Assembly: GCA_947259485.1 (NCBI GenBank)
Contig: CAMYLU010000008.1
Coordinates: 93,858-157,857, forward strand
Source: an uncultured Gammaproteobacteria bacterium
Lineage (GTDB): Bacteria > Pseudomonadota > Gammaproteobacteria > GCA-001735895
DNA length: 64,000 bases
Reading direction: 5' to 3'
Shown here: positions 38,450 through 45,960 of the stretch, piece after piece
Position numbering within the stretch: the stretch's first letter is position 1
How the letters are laid out: each line of letters starts with the position of its first letter
Translations under genes and position numbers: made by a program
The notes under the pieces: generated by a model
Seen by the model: the letters and a program-made list of their open reading frames with translations, nothing else
The model's database searches: none
What the model was told of the DNA's origin: nothing

Positions 38450-38917
38450 ATGAGAAGACGAACTTTATTGCAAAACCTATGTACAGTTGCGGCTTCCTGG
38501 GTGGTCGGCGGCAGCGGTATTTTAAATTCGATGCTGGCGAACGCGGCGCCCAGGCCGGACGCGGCGTTTCTGGCCGGGGATGCTGACACGGCGATGATGG
38601 AGGTACTGGGTACCCGGGAAGCCACCGCCAGCGATCAAATCAAGCTCGATGCCCCGCTGCAGGCGGAAAACGGCGCGGTGGTTCCAATCGAGGTGTCGAC
38701 CATCCTGCCGTCTCCCGAATCGATCGTCGTGGTGGTGCCCAATAATCCGACACCGTTGTTGAGCGTTATCGAGACCACGCCACGTACCGGCAACTACCTC
38801 AGAATGCGAATCAAAATGGCGGGCACCGATAACGTCATGGTATATGTCAAATCAGGCGGCCAGTGGTACGTTACCTCGCAGGAAGTGCGAGTTGCGATCG
38901 GCGGCTGTGGTGGTTGA
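38450..38917 (+). CDS. soxY: Sulfur-carrier protein SoxY
   Basis: This 155-residue protein has a TAT-like signal (MRRRTLLQNLCTVAASWVVG) and ends in the diagnostic GGCGG, whose Cys153 carries the sulfur intermediates. The Ig-like body (VPIEVSTILPSPESIVVVVPNNPTPLLSV) matches the family. It forms the SoxYZ carrier with the next gene. The usual enzymes that load and hydrolyse it (SoxXA, SoxB) are not in the window. Confidence 0.95.
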   Translation: MRRRTLLQNLCTVAASWVVGGSGILNSMLANAAPRPDAAFLAGDADTAMMEVLGTREATASDQIKLDAPLQAENGAVVPIEVSTILPSPESIVVVVPNNPTPLLSVIETTPRTGNYLRMRIKMAGTDNVMVYVKSGGQWYVTSQEVRVAIGGCGG

Positions 38918-38946
38918 TGCATTGATTTTGGGAAGGAATTTGCACT

Positions 38947-39261
38947 ATGGCGAAAAGACGTACAAGGCTCAAAGCGGAAATAACGGACAACGGTATCCGT
39001 GCGACCTGTTTAATCAAACATCCGATGGAAACCGGCAACCGGCTGGATTCTGAAGGCAACAAGATTCCGATTCACTATGTCAAGTACGTGAAGTTCTCGG
39101 TTAACGGCGAGCATGTCGGCACGCTCAATCTCGGTCCCGGGGTATCGGCAGATCCCTATCTATCCTTCGACATCGCCGACGTCAAGGCAGGTGATAAGCT
39201 CGCCTTGCACTGGGAAGACAACAAGGGCGAATCGGACACCGTGGAACGCGTCGTCAAGTAG
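38947..39261 (+). CDS. soxZ: SoxZ
   Basis: This 104-residue partner of SoxY has no signal peptide of its own, as usual since the complex is exported by SoxY's signal. Family segments are ATCLIKHPMETGNRLDSEGN, HYVKYVKFSVNGEHVGTL and VKAGDKLALHWEDNKGESDT. The start follows GGAAGGA. It lies 29 bp after soxY and is co-transcribed. Confidence 0.95.
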   Translation: MAKRRTRLKAEITDNGIRATCLIKHPMETGNRLDSEGNKIPIHYVKYVKFSVNGEHVGTLNLGPGVSADPYLSFDIADVKAGDKLALHWEDNKGESDTVERVVK

Positions 39262-39293
39262 GTAATGGAATTTTGCGTGGAGGACGTTGAGTT

Positions 39294-40019
39294 ATGCAGA
39301 AATCGGGAATTTTGGTTATTTTACTTATGGCTGTTATTCATCCTGGAAGCGGTTTCGCCCAGCAAGGCTCGGGCACGGATTTGCCAGCCAGCGTGGAGGC
39401 CGAACTCGAACCCAATTACGAGGCCGGCCCGCGCCTGATCCAGGATTTGTCTGAGGCGGCACAAAAAATCCGCCGCCAGCAATTGATGCGGCAATCGAAT
39501 CGCGTCATGCCGCCAGTGCCGCCGGCTCAGAAAAAGGCGCTTTTCGACATGATGACCCCCATGAGCAGCATGTCGATGCGCGATCTGTTCAATTTTATGA
39601 CGGCCAAGATCAAGGCTGATCCGGAGTTGACGTTCGACGACGTCGTCGAGGCGATGGAGCTTAAGGCCAACGAGGTCAATTTCAAAAAAGTCGGGCACAA
39701 CGAATTTTGGCGGGACGTCAGCGCTTTCTCCGGATTGCCGACACTGCGGCTCGAGATCCTCCAGTTCTGCGACGCCTCGGTCGGCCGGCGCATGCTCGAC
39801 TTCAGCCCTGAATTTTCCGTTTTCATTCCCTGCCGGATTACCGTTATGGAGGACGCCACCGGTGAAATCTGGTTGATGACGCTGGACTGGGACGTCAGCT
39901 GGCTGGCGCGTGCCTGGCAGCCCGGATCCCGGCTGGATCCGGAGCTGGTCAAGGATGCAATCCGTATCCGCGATGCGATGACGCAAATCATGCAGGCCGG
40001 CGCCTCCGGAGACTGGTAA
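39294..40019 (+). CDS. Secreted DUF302 domain protein with a Met-rich segment
   Basis: This 241-residue protein has a signal peptide ending near GFAQQG, a basic/Met-rich linker (MRQSNRVMPPVPPAQ, then DMMTPMSSMSMRDLFNFMT, about 60-105) and a DUF302-like domain (LEILQFCDASVGRRMLDF and IPCRITVMEDATGEIWL). DUF302 proteins are common in sulfur-oxidation clusters, and the function is unknown. It lies 32 bp after soxZ with a GTGGAGGA ribosome-binding site. The Met-rich stretch recalls the MNP-repeat protein 4 kb away. Confidence 0.8.
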   Translation: MQKSGILVILLMAVIHPGSGFAQQGSGTDLPASVEAELEPNYEAGPRLIQDLSEAAQKIRRQQLMRQSNRVMPPVPPAQKKALFDMMTPMSSMSMRDLFNFMTAKIKADPELTFDDVVEAMELKANEVNFKKVGHNEFWRDVSAFSGLPTLRLEILQFCDASVGRRMLDFSPEFSVFIPCRITVMEDATGEIWLMTLDWDVSWLARAWQPGSRLDPELVKDAIRIRDAMTQIMQAGASGDW

Positions 40020-40097
40020 GGCGTGCATGATCACGGGTTGAGTTACCGCCTCGAGGTAATGCCATTATAATTTTTGATTTATTCGAAAGGTGACAGC

Positions 40098-40871
40098 TTG
40101 CAGGCACTGGCTTTTCATCGCTCGCTAGCATATTGCGTGAGTGTCTTGTTACTCGCCACACTGGCTTTTACGGCGCGTGCCGAAAGCCGTTCGATCCTTG
40201 AAATCAACGACGAAATCGAAATCGACATTGTCACATTCGGCGAACCGGCGAAGACTGGCATTATCTGGTTTGCCTGCCGACAAGGGGAGGACGCGATCGA
40301 GTTTGAAACCGCAAGAAGGCTGGTAAGCAGGGGATATCAGATCTATTTCCCCGATATGTTGAGTGCGCATTTCCTGTCGTCCTTGCCGTCGAATATCGCG
40401 CGGATTCCGGCTGCAGAGGTTGTCGCCGTGATCAGGCATATTATCGACACCTCTAGTACCGAGCGATTGTTTTTACTGGCCGGCGCACGCGCCGCGGTGC
40501 CCGTAATCCGCGGCCTGGCCGATAAAAATTTGCAGCAGAGGGACTCAAAACTGAAAGGCGCATTATTAATTACTCCCCGAATTTACAAAACAACGCCCGA
40601 TCCCGGCTCCGAACCGGTTTATATCGATGAAACCGGATTGTCAGTCCACCCAATCCTGGTACTGGAAGGCGAACGTACCCCTAACCGTTGGGGATTGCCG
40701 CACTTGGCAGCAACGCTAGAAAAATCAGGCAGCCGGGTGCAAACTGATTTGATTGACGGGGTGCGCGGCTATTTTTATCTGCGCGACAACCAGACCCCGG
40801 CCGAGATGGAACTGACCCGCCAACTCGATTCATTGATTCATGATAATTTGCAGAAATTCGGAGCATTTTGA
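40098..40871 (+). CDS. Exported alpha/beta-hydrolase-like protein lacking the nucleophile serine
   Basis: This 257-residue protein starts at TTG 40098 behind AAGGTGA; an upstream TTG at 40074 is possible. It has a signal peptide ending near FTARAES. The alternating strand/helix pattern (GIIWFACRQGEDAIEFETARRL, then RLFLLAGARAAVPVIRGLAD) fits an alpha/beta-hydrolase fold. The nucleophile elbow reads GARAA instead of GxSxG, so normal hydrolase activity is unlikely. It overlaps or abuts the thioredoxin-like gene and belongs to the sulfur operon. No specific family was recognised. Confidence 0.6.
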   Translation: MQALAFHRSLAYCVSVLLLATLAFTARAESRSILEINDEIEIDIVTFGEPAKTGIIWFACRQGEDAIEFETARRLVSRGYQIYFPDMLSAHFLSSLPSNIARIPAAEVVAVIRHIIDTSSTERLFLLAGARAAVPVIRGLADKNLQQRDSKLKGALLITPRIYKTTPDPGSEPVYIDETGLSVHPILVLEGERTPNRWGLPHLAATLEKSGSRVQTDLIDGVRGYFYLRDNQTPAEMELTRQLDSLIHDNLQKFGAF

Positions 40872-40873
40872 GG

Positions 40874-41389
40874 ATGGGTTTTTACCGTCAGCTGATATTT
40901 TGCCTGTCGCTTGTTTTACTGGGTCAGCAGGTGCAGGCTGCTGCCGGCCAGTTAAAGGAATATTGGGGTGACATGACGTCACCCGAGATTGAATTACCCG
41001 ATTTGCTGGGTCGGCATCATTCGTTGACCGACTATCGCGGTAACGTCGTGCTGGTGCAGTTCTGGGCTACCTATTGCACGCCTTGTCGTACCGAAATGCC
41101 GACCATGAATCGGCTGGCTAAAAAGATGCAGGGTAAGCCGTTCAAAATCGTCACCGTCAACATGGCCGAATCACACGGGCAGGTGCGGCAGTTTTTACAG
41201 GAAGTGCCGGTCGACTTTCCGGTGCTAATGGATAGCGATGGCAGCGCCCTGGTCCGATGGAAGGTTTTTGCTGCGCCGGCAAATTTTATTCTCGACAAGC
41301 AGGGTAAAATCATCTTCACGCTGTACGGTGCGATCGAATGGGATTCGGACGAAATGGTCAGCCGGTTAAACGCGCTGATCGAAGAATAA
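40874..41389 (+). CDS. Periplasmic TlpA/SoxW-like thioredoxin
   Basis: This 171-residue protein (ATG 40874; TTG 40868 also in frame) has a signal peptide and the thioredoxin motif WATYCTPCRTEMP (about residues 59-71). A cis-proline region AAPANFILDKQGKI follows. TlpA/SoxW-type proteins reduce periplasmic disulfides and keep SoxYZ in the active thiol form. It is the last gene of the rightward fccAB-soxYZ unit, convergent with a diheme cytochrome gene. Confidence 0.88.
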   Translation: MGFYRQLIFCLSLVLLGQQVQAAAGQLKEYWGDMTSPEIELPDLLGRHHSLTDYRGNVVLVQFWATYCTPCRTEMPTMNRLAKKMQGKPFKIVTVNMAESHGQVRQFLQEVPVDFPVLMDSDGSALVRWKVFAAPANFILDKQGKIIFTLYGAIEWDSDEMVSRLNALIEE

Positions 41390-41404
41390 ATTCATCCGGC
41401 AGGT

Positions 41405-42022
41405 TCATTTGATCGAGGCATAAAAATTCAGCAGTGCCTCGATATCCTCCTGATTCAGCTTCTTCAATCGGTTTGACATGCGCCGTGACACGAGGCGTTT
41501 GCCGCTAAGAATATTTTTAAACTGCAGCCTCAGGTATGGCGTCCATTGCCCTGCGAGGATGGGCGAGTCATCTGCGGGTTCGGTGCCGTTTTGCAGGTGA
41601 CATCGTTCGCAATGGCGCTCGTGTAAAATAGCGCCGCGGCTGGCAAGTTCCGGGTCAAACGCCTGACTTCTTGGGATATACTTCCGCTTGGAAAAATAAT
41701 TCGCCAGCCCCTTGAGATCCGCGTCACTCAATTGCTGCGCAATGTTGATCATAACGGTTTCGGGCTCGTTGGGCTGCTGAAATTCAATCGCGATACGCCT
41801 GTTTTCACGATACTCGCCCATGGTGTAGAGAAATCCTTCGTAGGAAAAACCGGAGATGCTCGGGAAAATAGGTAATACGCTGTTACCATCCTGTCCATGA
41901 CAGATCTCGCAACGTATTACCAGATCGTCAGTATCTTCGGCAGGCCCGGGAGCGGTAAATAGCGCAAGGCCTGCCGTTAACAGATAAGCGGGAACACGGT
42001 GCATGACCCGGATCACAATCAT
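41405..42022 (-). CDS. Diheme cytochrome c (c4-like)
   Basis: This 205-residue periplasmic protein has a signal peptide and two heme motifs, CEICHGQDGNS near residue 38 and CERCHLQNGTE near 137. The spacing and the two-domain symmetry (LSDADLKGLANYFS, LNQEDIEALLNFYAS) match cytochrome c4. Such proteins ferry electrons to a terminal oxidase. Possible starts are 42022 or 42004. An FNR-type palindrome lies about 60 bp upstream. Confidence 0.88.
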   Translation of the reverse strand: MIVIRVMHRVPAYLLTAGLALFTAPGPAEDTDDLVIRCEICHGQDGNSVLPIFPSISGFSYEGFLYTMGEYRENRRIAIEFQQPNEPETVMINIAQQLSDADLKGLANYFSKRKYIPRSQAFDPELASRGAILHERHCERCHLQNGTEPADDSPILAGQWTPYLRLQFKNILSGKRLVSRRMSNRLKKLNQEDIEALLNFYASIK

Positions 42023-42074
42023 CTCTTACCATTGTCGACGTGTTTAAGCCCGATATTAATGAAAACTGGCCGAT

Positions 42075-42098
42075 ACGGATTGATATACCTCAATCCGT
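42075..42098. promoter_or_regulatory. Perfect 9-bp inverted repeat containing an FNR-type box
   Basis: ACGGATTGA-tataCC-TCAATCCGT is a perfect 9-base inverted repeat with a six-base centre. Within it, 42080-42093 reads TTGATatacCTCAA (nine of ten FNR positions; the same score read on the other strand). It lies 58-71 bp upstream of the c4-like gene start. A T-run follows on the plus strand, so a hairpin terminator role cannot be excluded, although no rightward gene precedes it. Confidence 0.5.
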
Positions 42099-42202
42099 GT
42101 CTTTTTACTTTGGATCAATTTCCGAAAACCAGGCATGAAACATGCGCCTGTTAGGCTATTGCAAAGGTTGCTGCACGCAGGTCGAGGCGAACAGGTGGAA
42201 CT

Positions 42203-42730
42203 TTATTGTGCGGGCATCGGGGTGCCAGGCACCATGCCCCATGGCCAGCTGTGCATGCCCGGTAGCGGATCACCCGGATTGAGGCCGTACTTCTCTTCGA
42301 CCGCGCGCTGCCAATATTCGGCGGCTTTCGGATCCGACATCGACGCCATCATGTCGTTGTAGGCTTGCGGATTAGACATCGTCATCGGATTCATCATCGC
42401 CGACACGTAGGGGCCGAAGAATTGCTGATAGCGGCCCAGGTCTTCGTTGTCGTGACAGGCCGCGCAGCTGCTGATCGGATTGGCCCAGATGCGCGGATCC
42501 ATCGACATCGTCATCATCATCGCCCAGCTGTTGGGATCCATCGTTTTGGCTATGGTTTTAGCGGCCCGGTTAACTTCGCTGGATGCGGACGCTGCCTGAT
42601 GGTCCTGCGCCTGCAGCGGATTGCTGGCCAATACCGTTACCAGCAACACTAAGAAAAAACCACCGGCCAAACCCGTACTCTGCGTCGCATGAAACCTTCG
42701 GTTAAGCTTGATCATAGCGAAATCCGTCAC
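42203..42730 (-). CDS. Monoheme cytochrome c with Met/Pro-rich flanks
   Basis: This is 175 residues from GTG 42730, which overlaps the upstream stop as GTGA. ATG 42715 is an alternative and gives the neater signal peptide. It has one heme motif CAACHDNED near residue 90. It is flanked by Met/Pro/aromatic segments DPNSWAMMMTMSMDPRIWANP and SAMMNPMTMSNPQAYNDMM, the same sequence style as the MNP-repeat protein two genes upstream. It is probably periplasmic and in one operon with the c5-like cytochrome and the repeat protein. The family is not recognised. Confidence 0.75.
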   Translation of the reverse strand: MTDFAMIKLNRRFHATQSTGLAGGFFLVLLVTVLASNPLQAQDHQAASASSEVNRAAKTIAKTMDPNSWAMMMTMSMDPRIWANPISSCAACHDNEDLGRYQQFFGPYVSAMMNPMTMSNPQAYNDMMASMSDPKAAEYWQRAVEEKYGLNPGDPLPGMHSWPWGMVPGTPMPAQ

Positions 42731-43083
42731 TGTGAATTGTGGATGATGTAGTCGACCGCGGCCCTGACCTGATCGTCGGTGAGGTTCCAGTTGCCGCCGC
42801 GCGCCGGCATGCGTTTGCCGGAACTGCCGGTCCAGCCGTTTATCGCGTGCCGATACAAAACTGTCTTGCCGCTATCGATACGCGCCTGCCAGGCATTTTT
42901 ATCACCGATCCGCGGCGCGCCACCAACGCCCGGCCAGTGGCAAACCGTACAGGTACGATTGAATACGGTCCAGCCTTCTTTCAAACGCTCGGTCGAGGGT
43001 TGCTCCTCGGCAAACGCCGGCCCTGTTAACGACGCCAGGCCAACGCCTAGTCCAAGTATCAGTGCCTGTAAATGATGGTTCAT
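42727..43083 (-). CDS. Small monoheme cytochrome c (c5-like)
   Basis: This 118-residue protein has a signal peptide ending near PAFAEEQ and heme motif CTVCHWPGVGGAPRIG near residue 45. A C-terminal MPARGGNWNLTDDQVRAAVDYII carries the axial methionine, a pattern typical of cytochrome c5. It lies between the repeat protein and the Met-rich cytochrome, with overlapping or short gaps, so the three form one leftward operon. Confidence 0.9.
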   Translation of the reverse strand: MNHHLQALILGLGVGLASLTGPAFAEEQPSTERLKEGWTVFNRTCTVCHWPGVGGAPRIGDKNAWQARIDSGKTVLYRHAINGWTGSSGKRMPARGGNWNLTDDQVRAAVDYIIHNSQ

Positions 43084-43143
43084 GCGTCTTCTCGCTGCCT
43101 TATCTCCAATGTTGCAATGGCCCGCCTCGATATGCCTTTTTGA

Positions 43144-43872
43144 TCACTGGCCGGATTCCGGCTGGGCCGGTGGCCGCGGCATGTAGGTCGATGGATCGAG
43201 TGGATTAAAAAATGGCTGCCCCTGGAATGACTGCCCCTGGGTTGCCTGCCCGGGTACCTGTCCTGGTTGCATCATTTGGGTCCAGGCATTGGGGTCAAAC
43301 CAGTTGTACGCCGGCGCCTGGCCAGTGGTTGGTGAGGCATAGGCCGTCGGATTCATCCATTGCATGTAAGTTGCGGGGTTCATGTACATCGCGTAGTTCC
43401 CGGGATTCATCCACTGCATATAGGTCGAGGGATTCATGAACGTCATGTATTCCATCGGATTCATCATCGCCATATAGTTAGACGGATTCATGTAGGCCAT
43501 GTAAGACGCCGGATTCATCCAGCTCATCCAGTTGTTGGGATTGGCGAACTGCATGTAGAACTGCGGTGTCATGAATTGCCCGTAAGTCGCCGGGTTCATG
43601 AAGGCGCCATAGGTGCTGGGCCGCATGAAAGCTGACCAGCCACCGGGTGTCGCCAGATTCATCGGCAACGGGGCGCCTGGCATACCTGTCATACCCGGCA
43701 TCGTCGTTGCACCTGGCATCGCCATCCAGGTTGACGGATCGAACCAGTTGGGGACAACGGGTTGGGCCTGGGCCGCAGCTGTGCCCGTCGTTAACGTAAA
43801 CAAAGATGTTATCGGTGGTGCCGCCCACAGCACGCTAATCAATGCGAGGGCTGTAAATGTTTTCCTGATCAT
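43144..43872 (-). CDS. Secreted protein made of eleven 9-residue MNP-type repeats
   Basis: This 242-residue protein has a signal peptide (residues about 1-35). Residues 76-174 are eleven tandem nonapeptides of consensus P-x-x-(Y/W)-M-x-(W/F/Y)-M-N, for example PASYMAYMN, PSNYMAMMN, PSTYMQWMN and PATYMQWMN. Related single copies occur at both ends within NWFDPSTWM and NWFDPNAWTQ contexts. It is extremely rich in Met, Pro, Asn and aromatics, with almost no charge in the repeat and no cysteine. It is the first gene of an operon with two cytochromes in a sulfur-oxidation island. No family was recognised. A periplasmic matrix, a sulfur-globule envelope or a metal-binding scaffold are guesses. Confidence 0.85.
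   Translation of the reverse strand: MIRKTFTALALISVLWAAPPITSLFTLTTGTAAAQAQPVVPNWFDPSTWMAMPGATTMPGMTGMPGAPLPMNLATPGGWSAFMRPSTYGAFMNPATYGQFMTPQFYMQFANPNNWMSWMNPASYMAYMNPSNYMAMMNPMEYMTFMNPSTYMQWMNPGNYAMYMNPATYMQWMNPTAYASPTTGQAPAYNWFDPNAWTQMMQPGQVPGQATQGQSFQGQPFFNPLDPSTYMPRPPAQPESGQ
43351..43647 (-). repeat. 27-bp coding tandem repeat, 11 units
   Basis: The DNA for residues 76-174 of the MNP-repeat protein has a 27-base period. Units share a 'cat/ggattcat' register (reverse complement ATGAATCC, encoding MNP) but differ elsewhere. The array is old or under selection rather than freshly amplified. Confidence 0.85.
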
Positions 43873-44178
43873 GGGAACCTCCAGCTAATCCTCAACTGAC
43901 GCAGTCTTATTCGACATCGCCACGATTGATAACTTTCTACTTTAAACCGTGTTGGTTGCCAGATATATACCCCACAAGGTATATGGTTATCGACCGATGG
44001 AATTAAGATGGACAATTCAACCGCATAATCGCCGGTGGATCAAAATCCAGTTCGACCAATTGTCGAAATTTCTTCGATTTTGTTGATCTGTGTCAACTGA
44101 AACATACCAGGAAATTGACCCAACTTAGAGATAATAGGGGACTTATTTTTAAAAAAATTTCAACCGGGGGAAACGTTA
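43873..44178. promoter_or_regulatory. 306-bp divergent promoter region with inverted repeat
   Basis: This AT-rich gap lies between the leftward MNP-repeat operon and the rightward diheme cytochrome. It contains ATATACC-ccacaa-GGTATAT (43965-43984), a 7-bp inverted repeat that could be an operator, and the FNR-type box listed separately at 44083. No gene is evident. Confidence 0.5.
44083..44096. promoter_or_regulatory. FNR-type site upstream of diheme cytochrome
   Basis: TTGATctgtGTCAA matches TTGAT-N4-ATCAA at nine of ten positions. It lies 83 bp before the start at 44179 and could also serve the divergent MNP-repeat operon. Confidence 0.5.
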
Positions 44179-44886
44179 ATGGAAATCAAACAAATCGCCA
44201 GCTGGCTTCTTGCTTTGACATTTATTGCCTGTTCACAGCTTGGCTACGCTGATGAAGTCTCGTCGATTGTGCGCGGCGGAAAATTATACGATAAATGGTA
44301 CGCGGTTATCGGTGCTGCCAAGCCTGATGGCACGCATCCGGCCTGGCCCGCATCCAACACCAAAAAGAAGGGTGCCACGACCCATCGCTGCAAATCCTGT
44401 CACGGTTGGGATTTAATGGGCAAGGATGGTGCCTATGCATCGGGTTCTTACAAAACCGGAATTAGCGGGCTCACGCAACTGCAAGGTGCGTCAAATACGA
44501 AGGTAATTGCGGCATTGAAAGCTTCGACCCATGGATACGCGGGTAAGATGAGTGATGAGGATTTTACCGATCTGGCCAACTTCGTGACCAAGGGGCAATT
44601 CGATATTGACGCGGTAATCGATCGCAGTTCGAAAAAGGCTAAAAATGGTAACCCCTCAAAGGGCGAGTCGTACTACAACACCGTTTGCATGAACTGCCAT
44701 GGAAAAACCGGTACGGAACCTGACGGAATGCCCGCGCTCGGCGCCCTGTCGAACAAGAATCCGTGGGAAGTAATCCAGAAGGTTATGAACGGCCAACCTG
44801 ACTCAGAGATGCCTGCGATGCGTGCGTTTGGCCTACAGGTTTCGGTCGATATTCTGTCTTACGTGCAAACCCTGCCGAAAGAATAA
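44179..44886 (+). CDS. Periplasmic diheme cytochrome c
   Basis: This 235-residue protein has a signal peptide ending near LGYADEV and heme motifs CKSCHGWDLMGKDG (about residue 73) and CMNCHGKTGTEPDG (about 174). The first domain (GGKLYDKWYAVIGAAKPDGTHPAWP) is a pattern seen in diheme cytochromes linked to sulfur metabolism, but it is not TsdA-like enough to call thiosulfate dehydrogenase. It is transcribed alone, convergent with the rhodanese gene. It is a likely electron carrier or oxidoreductase subunit. Confidence 0.85.
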   Translation: MEIKQIASWLLALTFIACSQLGYADEVSSIVRGGKLYDKWYAVIGAAKPDGTHPAWPASNTKKKGATTHRCKSCHGWDLMGKDGAYASGSYKTGISGLTQLQGASNTKVIAALKASTHGYAGKMSDEDFTDLANFVTKGQFDIDAVIDRSSKKAKNGNPSKGESYYNTVCMNCHGKTGTEPDGMPALGALSNKNPWEVIQKVMNGQPDSEMPAMRAFGLQVSVDILSYVQTLPKE

Positions 44887-44934
44887 CGGCCGGTCTCTGA
44901 CCAAGGCCTTTATTGTTTTTGCAGACCTGCGAGC

Positions 44935-45852
44935 TTAGTCGGCGAGGCGGGTGGTCATCGGGTTGGTTTCGTATTGCGTCCACTGGTGCAGCGAACCGTC
45001 GTACACCCTGACGTCCTGTTTGCCGAGTATTTCGCGCAATACGAACCAGGCCGATGAGGCTTCGTAGCCGCTGTTGCAGTACAGGATCAGGCTATCGCCA
45101 GTATCGATACGCAGCGAATCGAGCAGGCCCAGGTAAGTTTCGCGGTCAAAGTAGCGATTGCTGCCTTTCACCGGGTTCAGAAATTTATACGGCATGTTGC
45201 GTGAACCTGGAATATGCCCGCGTGCGTAAACGTAATCCTTCTTTTCGAGACCGACATGATAGCGCAGCTCACGGGTATCGATCAGCGTCACCGCATCATC
45301 CTGCATCGCTGCCCGAACCTGCTCCATGGTCGCCACCATCTCCGGCTTTTCATCACCGACCACGTAATTACCGGGCGTAAACGTGTCCACACCGGTAACC
45401 AGGTCTTCGAGCGCTGCGACCCAGCTCGGATTGCCGCCATCGAGTAATGCGACCCGGTCGAAGCCAAAATATTTCATGTGCCAGTACAGGCGTGCGGCGC
45501 CGGTGACCTGCCCGGAGGTTTTGCCGCGATGCGTCAAAACCACGATGCTGTCACTATTAATCCCGTGCGCACGCATGAATTTTTCGAAGCTGGCGGGATC
45601 TGGCCGCATTCGCGTAATGTCCCTGTCATTGATCTCGCGCTCGATCCGGATCGCCTTCACATCGACCAGTATTGCGCCCGGAATATGTCCGTCGGCGAAA
45701 CTCCTGGTATTTTTGCGCACGTCGAGGACCACGACCTCGTCGATATTGTTGGCCAGCCATTCGCCTTTGACCAGCGGCCCGGGCAATTCCCCCGCGGCCA
45801 ACCTTGACCCGTATAAAAGACCAAGCATCACCAGTAGTAGTAATTTCTTCAT
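44935..45852 (-). CDS. Periplasmic tandem-rhodanese sulfurtransferase
   Basis: This 305-residue protein has a signal peptide (MKKLLLLVMLGLLYGSRLAAG) and two rhodanese domains. The first is inactive-looking: its loop reads VVLTHRGKTSGQVTGAARL with no cysteine. The second has active Cys259 in LILYCNSGYEASSAW. It resembles thiosulfate/3-mercaptopyruvate sulfurtransferases but is exported. In this island it would move sulfane sulfur in the periplasm, for instance between thiosulfate and SoxYZ or a thiol (inference). Confidence 0.9.
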   Translation of the reverse strand: MKKLLLLVMLGLLYGSRLAAGELPGPLVKGEWLANNIDEVVVLDVRKNTRSFADGHIPGAILVDVKAIRIEREINDRDITRMRPDPASFEKFMRAHGINSDSIVVLTHRGKTSGQVTGAARLYWHMKYFGFDRVALLDGGNPSWVAALEDLVTGVDTFTPGNYVVGDEKPEMVATMEQVRAAMQDDAVTLIDTRELRYHVGLEKKDYVYARGHIPGSRNMPYKFLNPVKGSNRYFDRETYLGLLDSLRIDTGDSLILYCNSGYEASSAWFVLREILGKQDVRVYDGSLHQWTQYETNPMTTRLAD

Positions 45853-45904
45853 AACAACACCTCATAGCATTGATCTAATGATGCTGAGTCTGAATGCCGC
45901 GATC

Positions 45905-45918
45905 ATGACCTTGGTCAA
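45905..45918. promoter_or_regulatory. Weak FNR-like palindrome upstream of the rhodanese gene
   Basis: On the reverse strand TTGACcaagGTCAT, matching the FNR consensus at seven of ten positions, lies 53 bp upstream of the rhodanese start (45852). It is listed because the other units of the island carry better matches. Confidence 0.25.
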
Positions 45919-45960
45919 CTAAAACCATCAGGATCAGGCACGGTCTATCTTCAGGCTGGC

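Noticed and set aside
43351..43647. CRISPR-like repeat array
   Set aside because: The 27-bp period is continuous, in frame and coding, with no spacers.
44179..44886. Thiosulfate dehydrogenase TsdA
   Set aside because: It is diheme and periplasmic, but the visible spacing and lack of a clear Cys-ligand segment do not justify the name.
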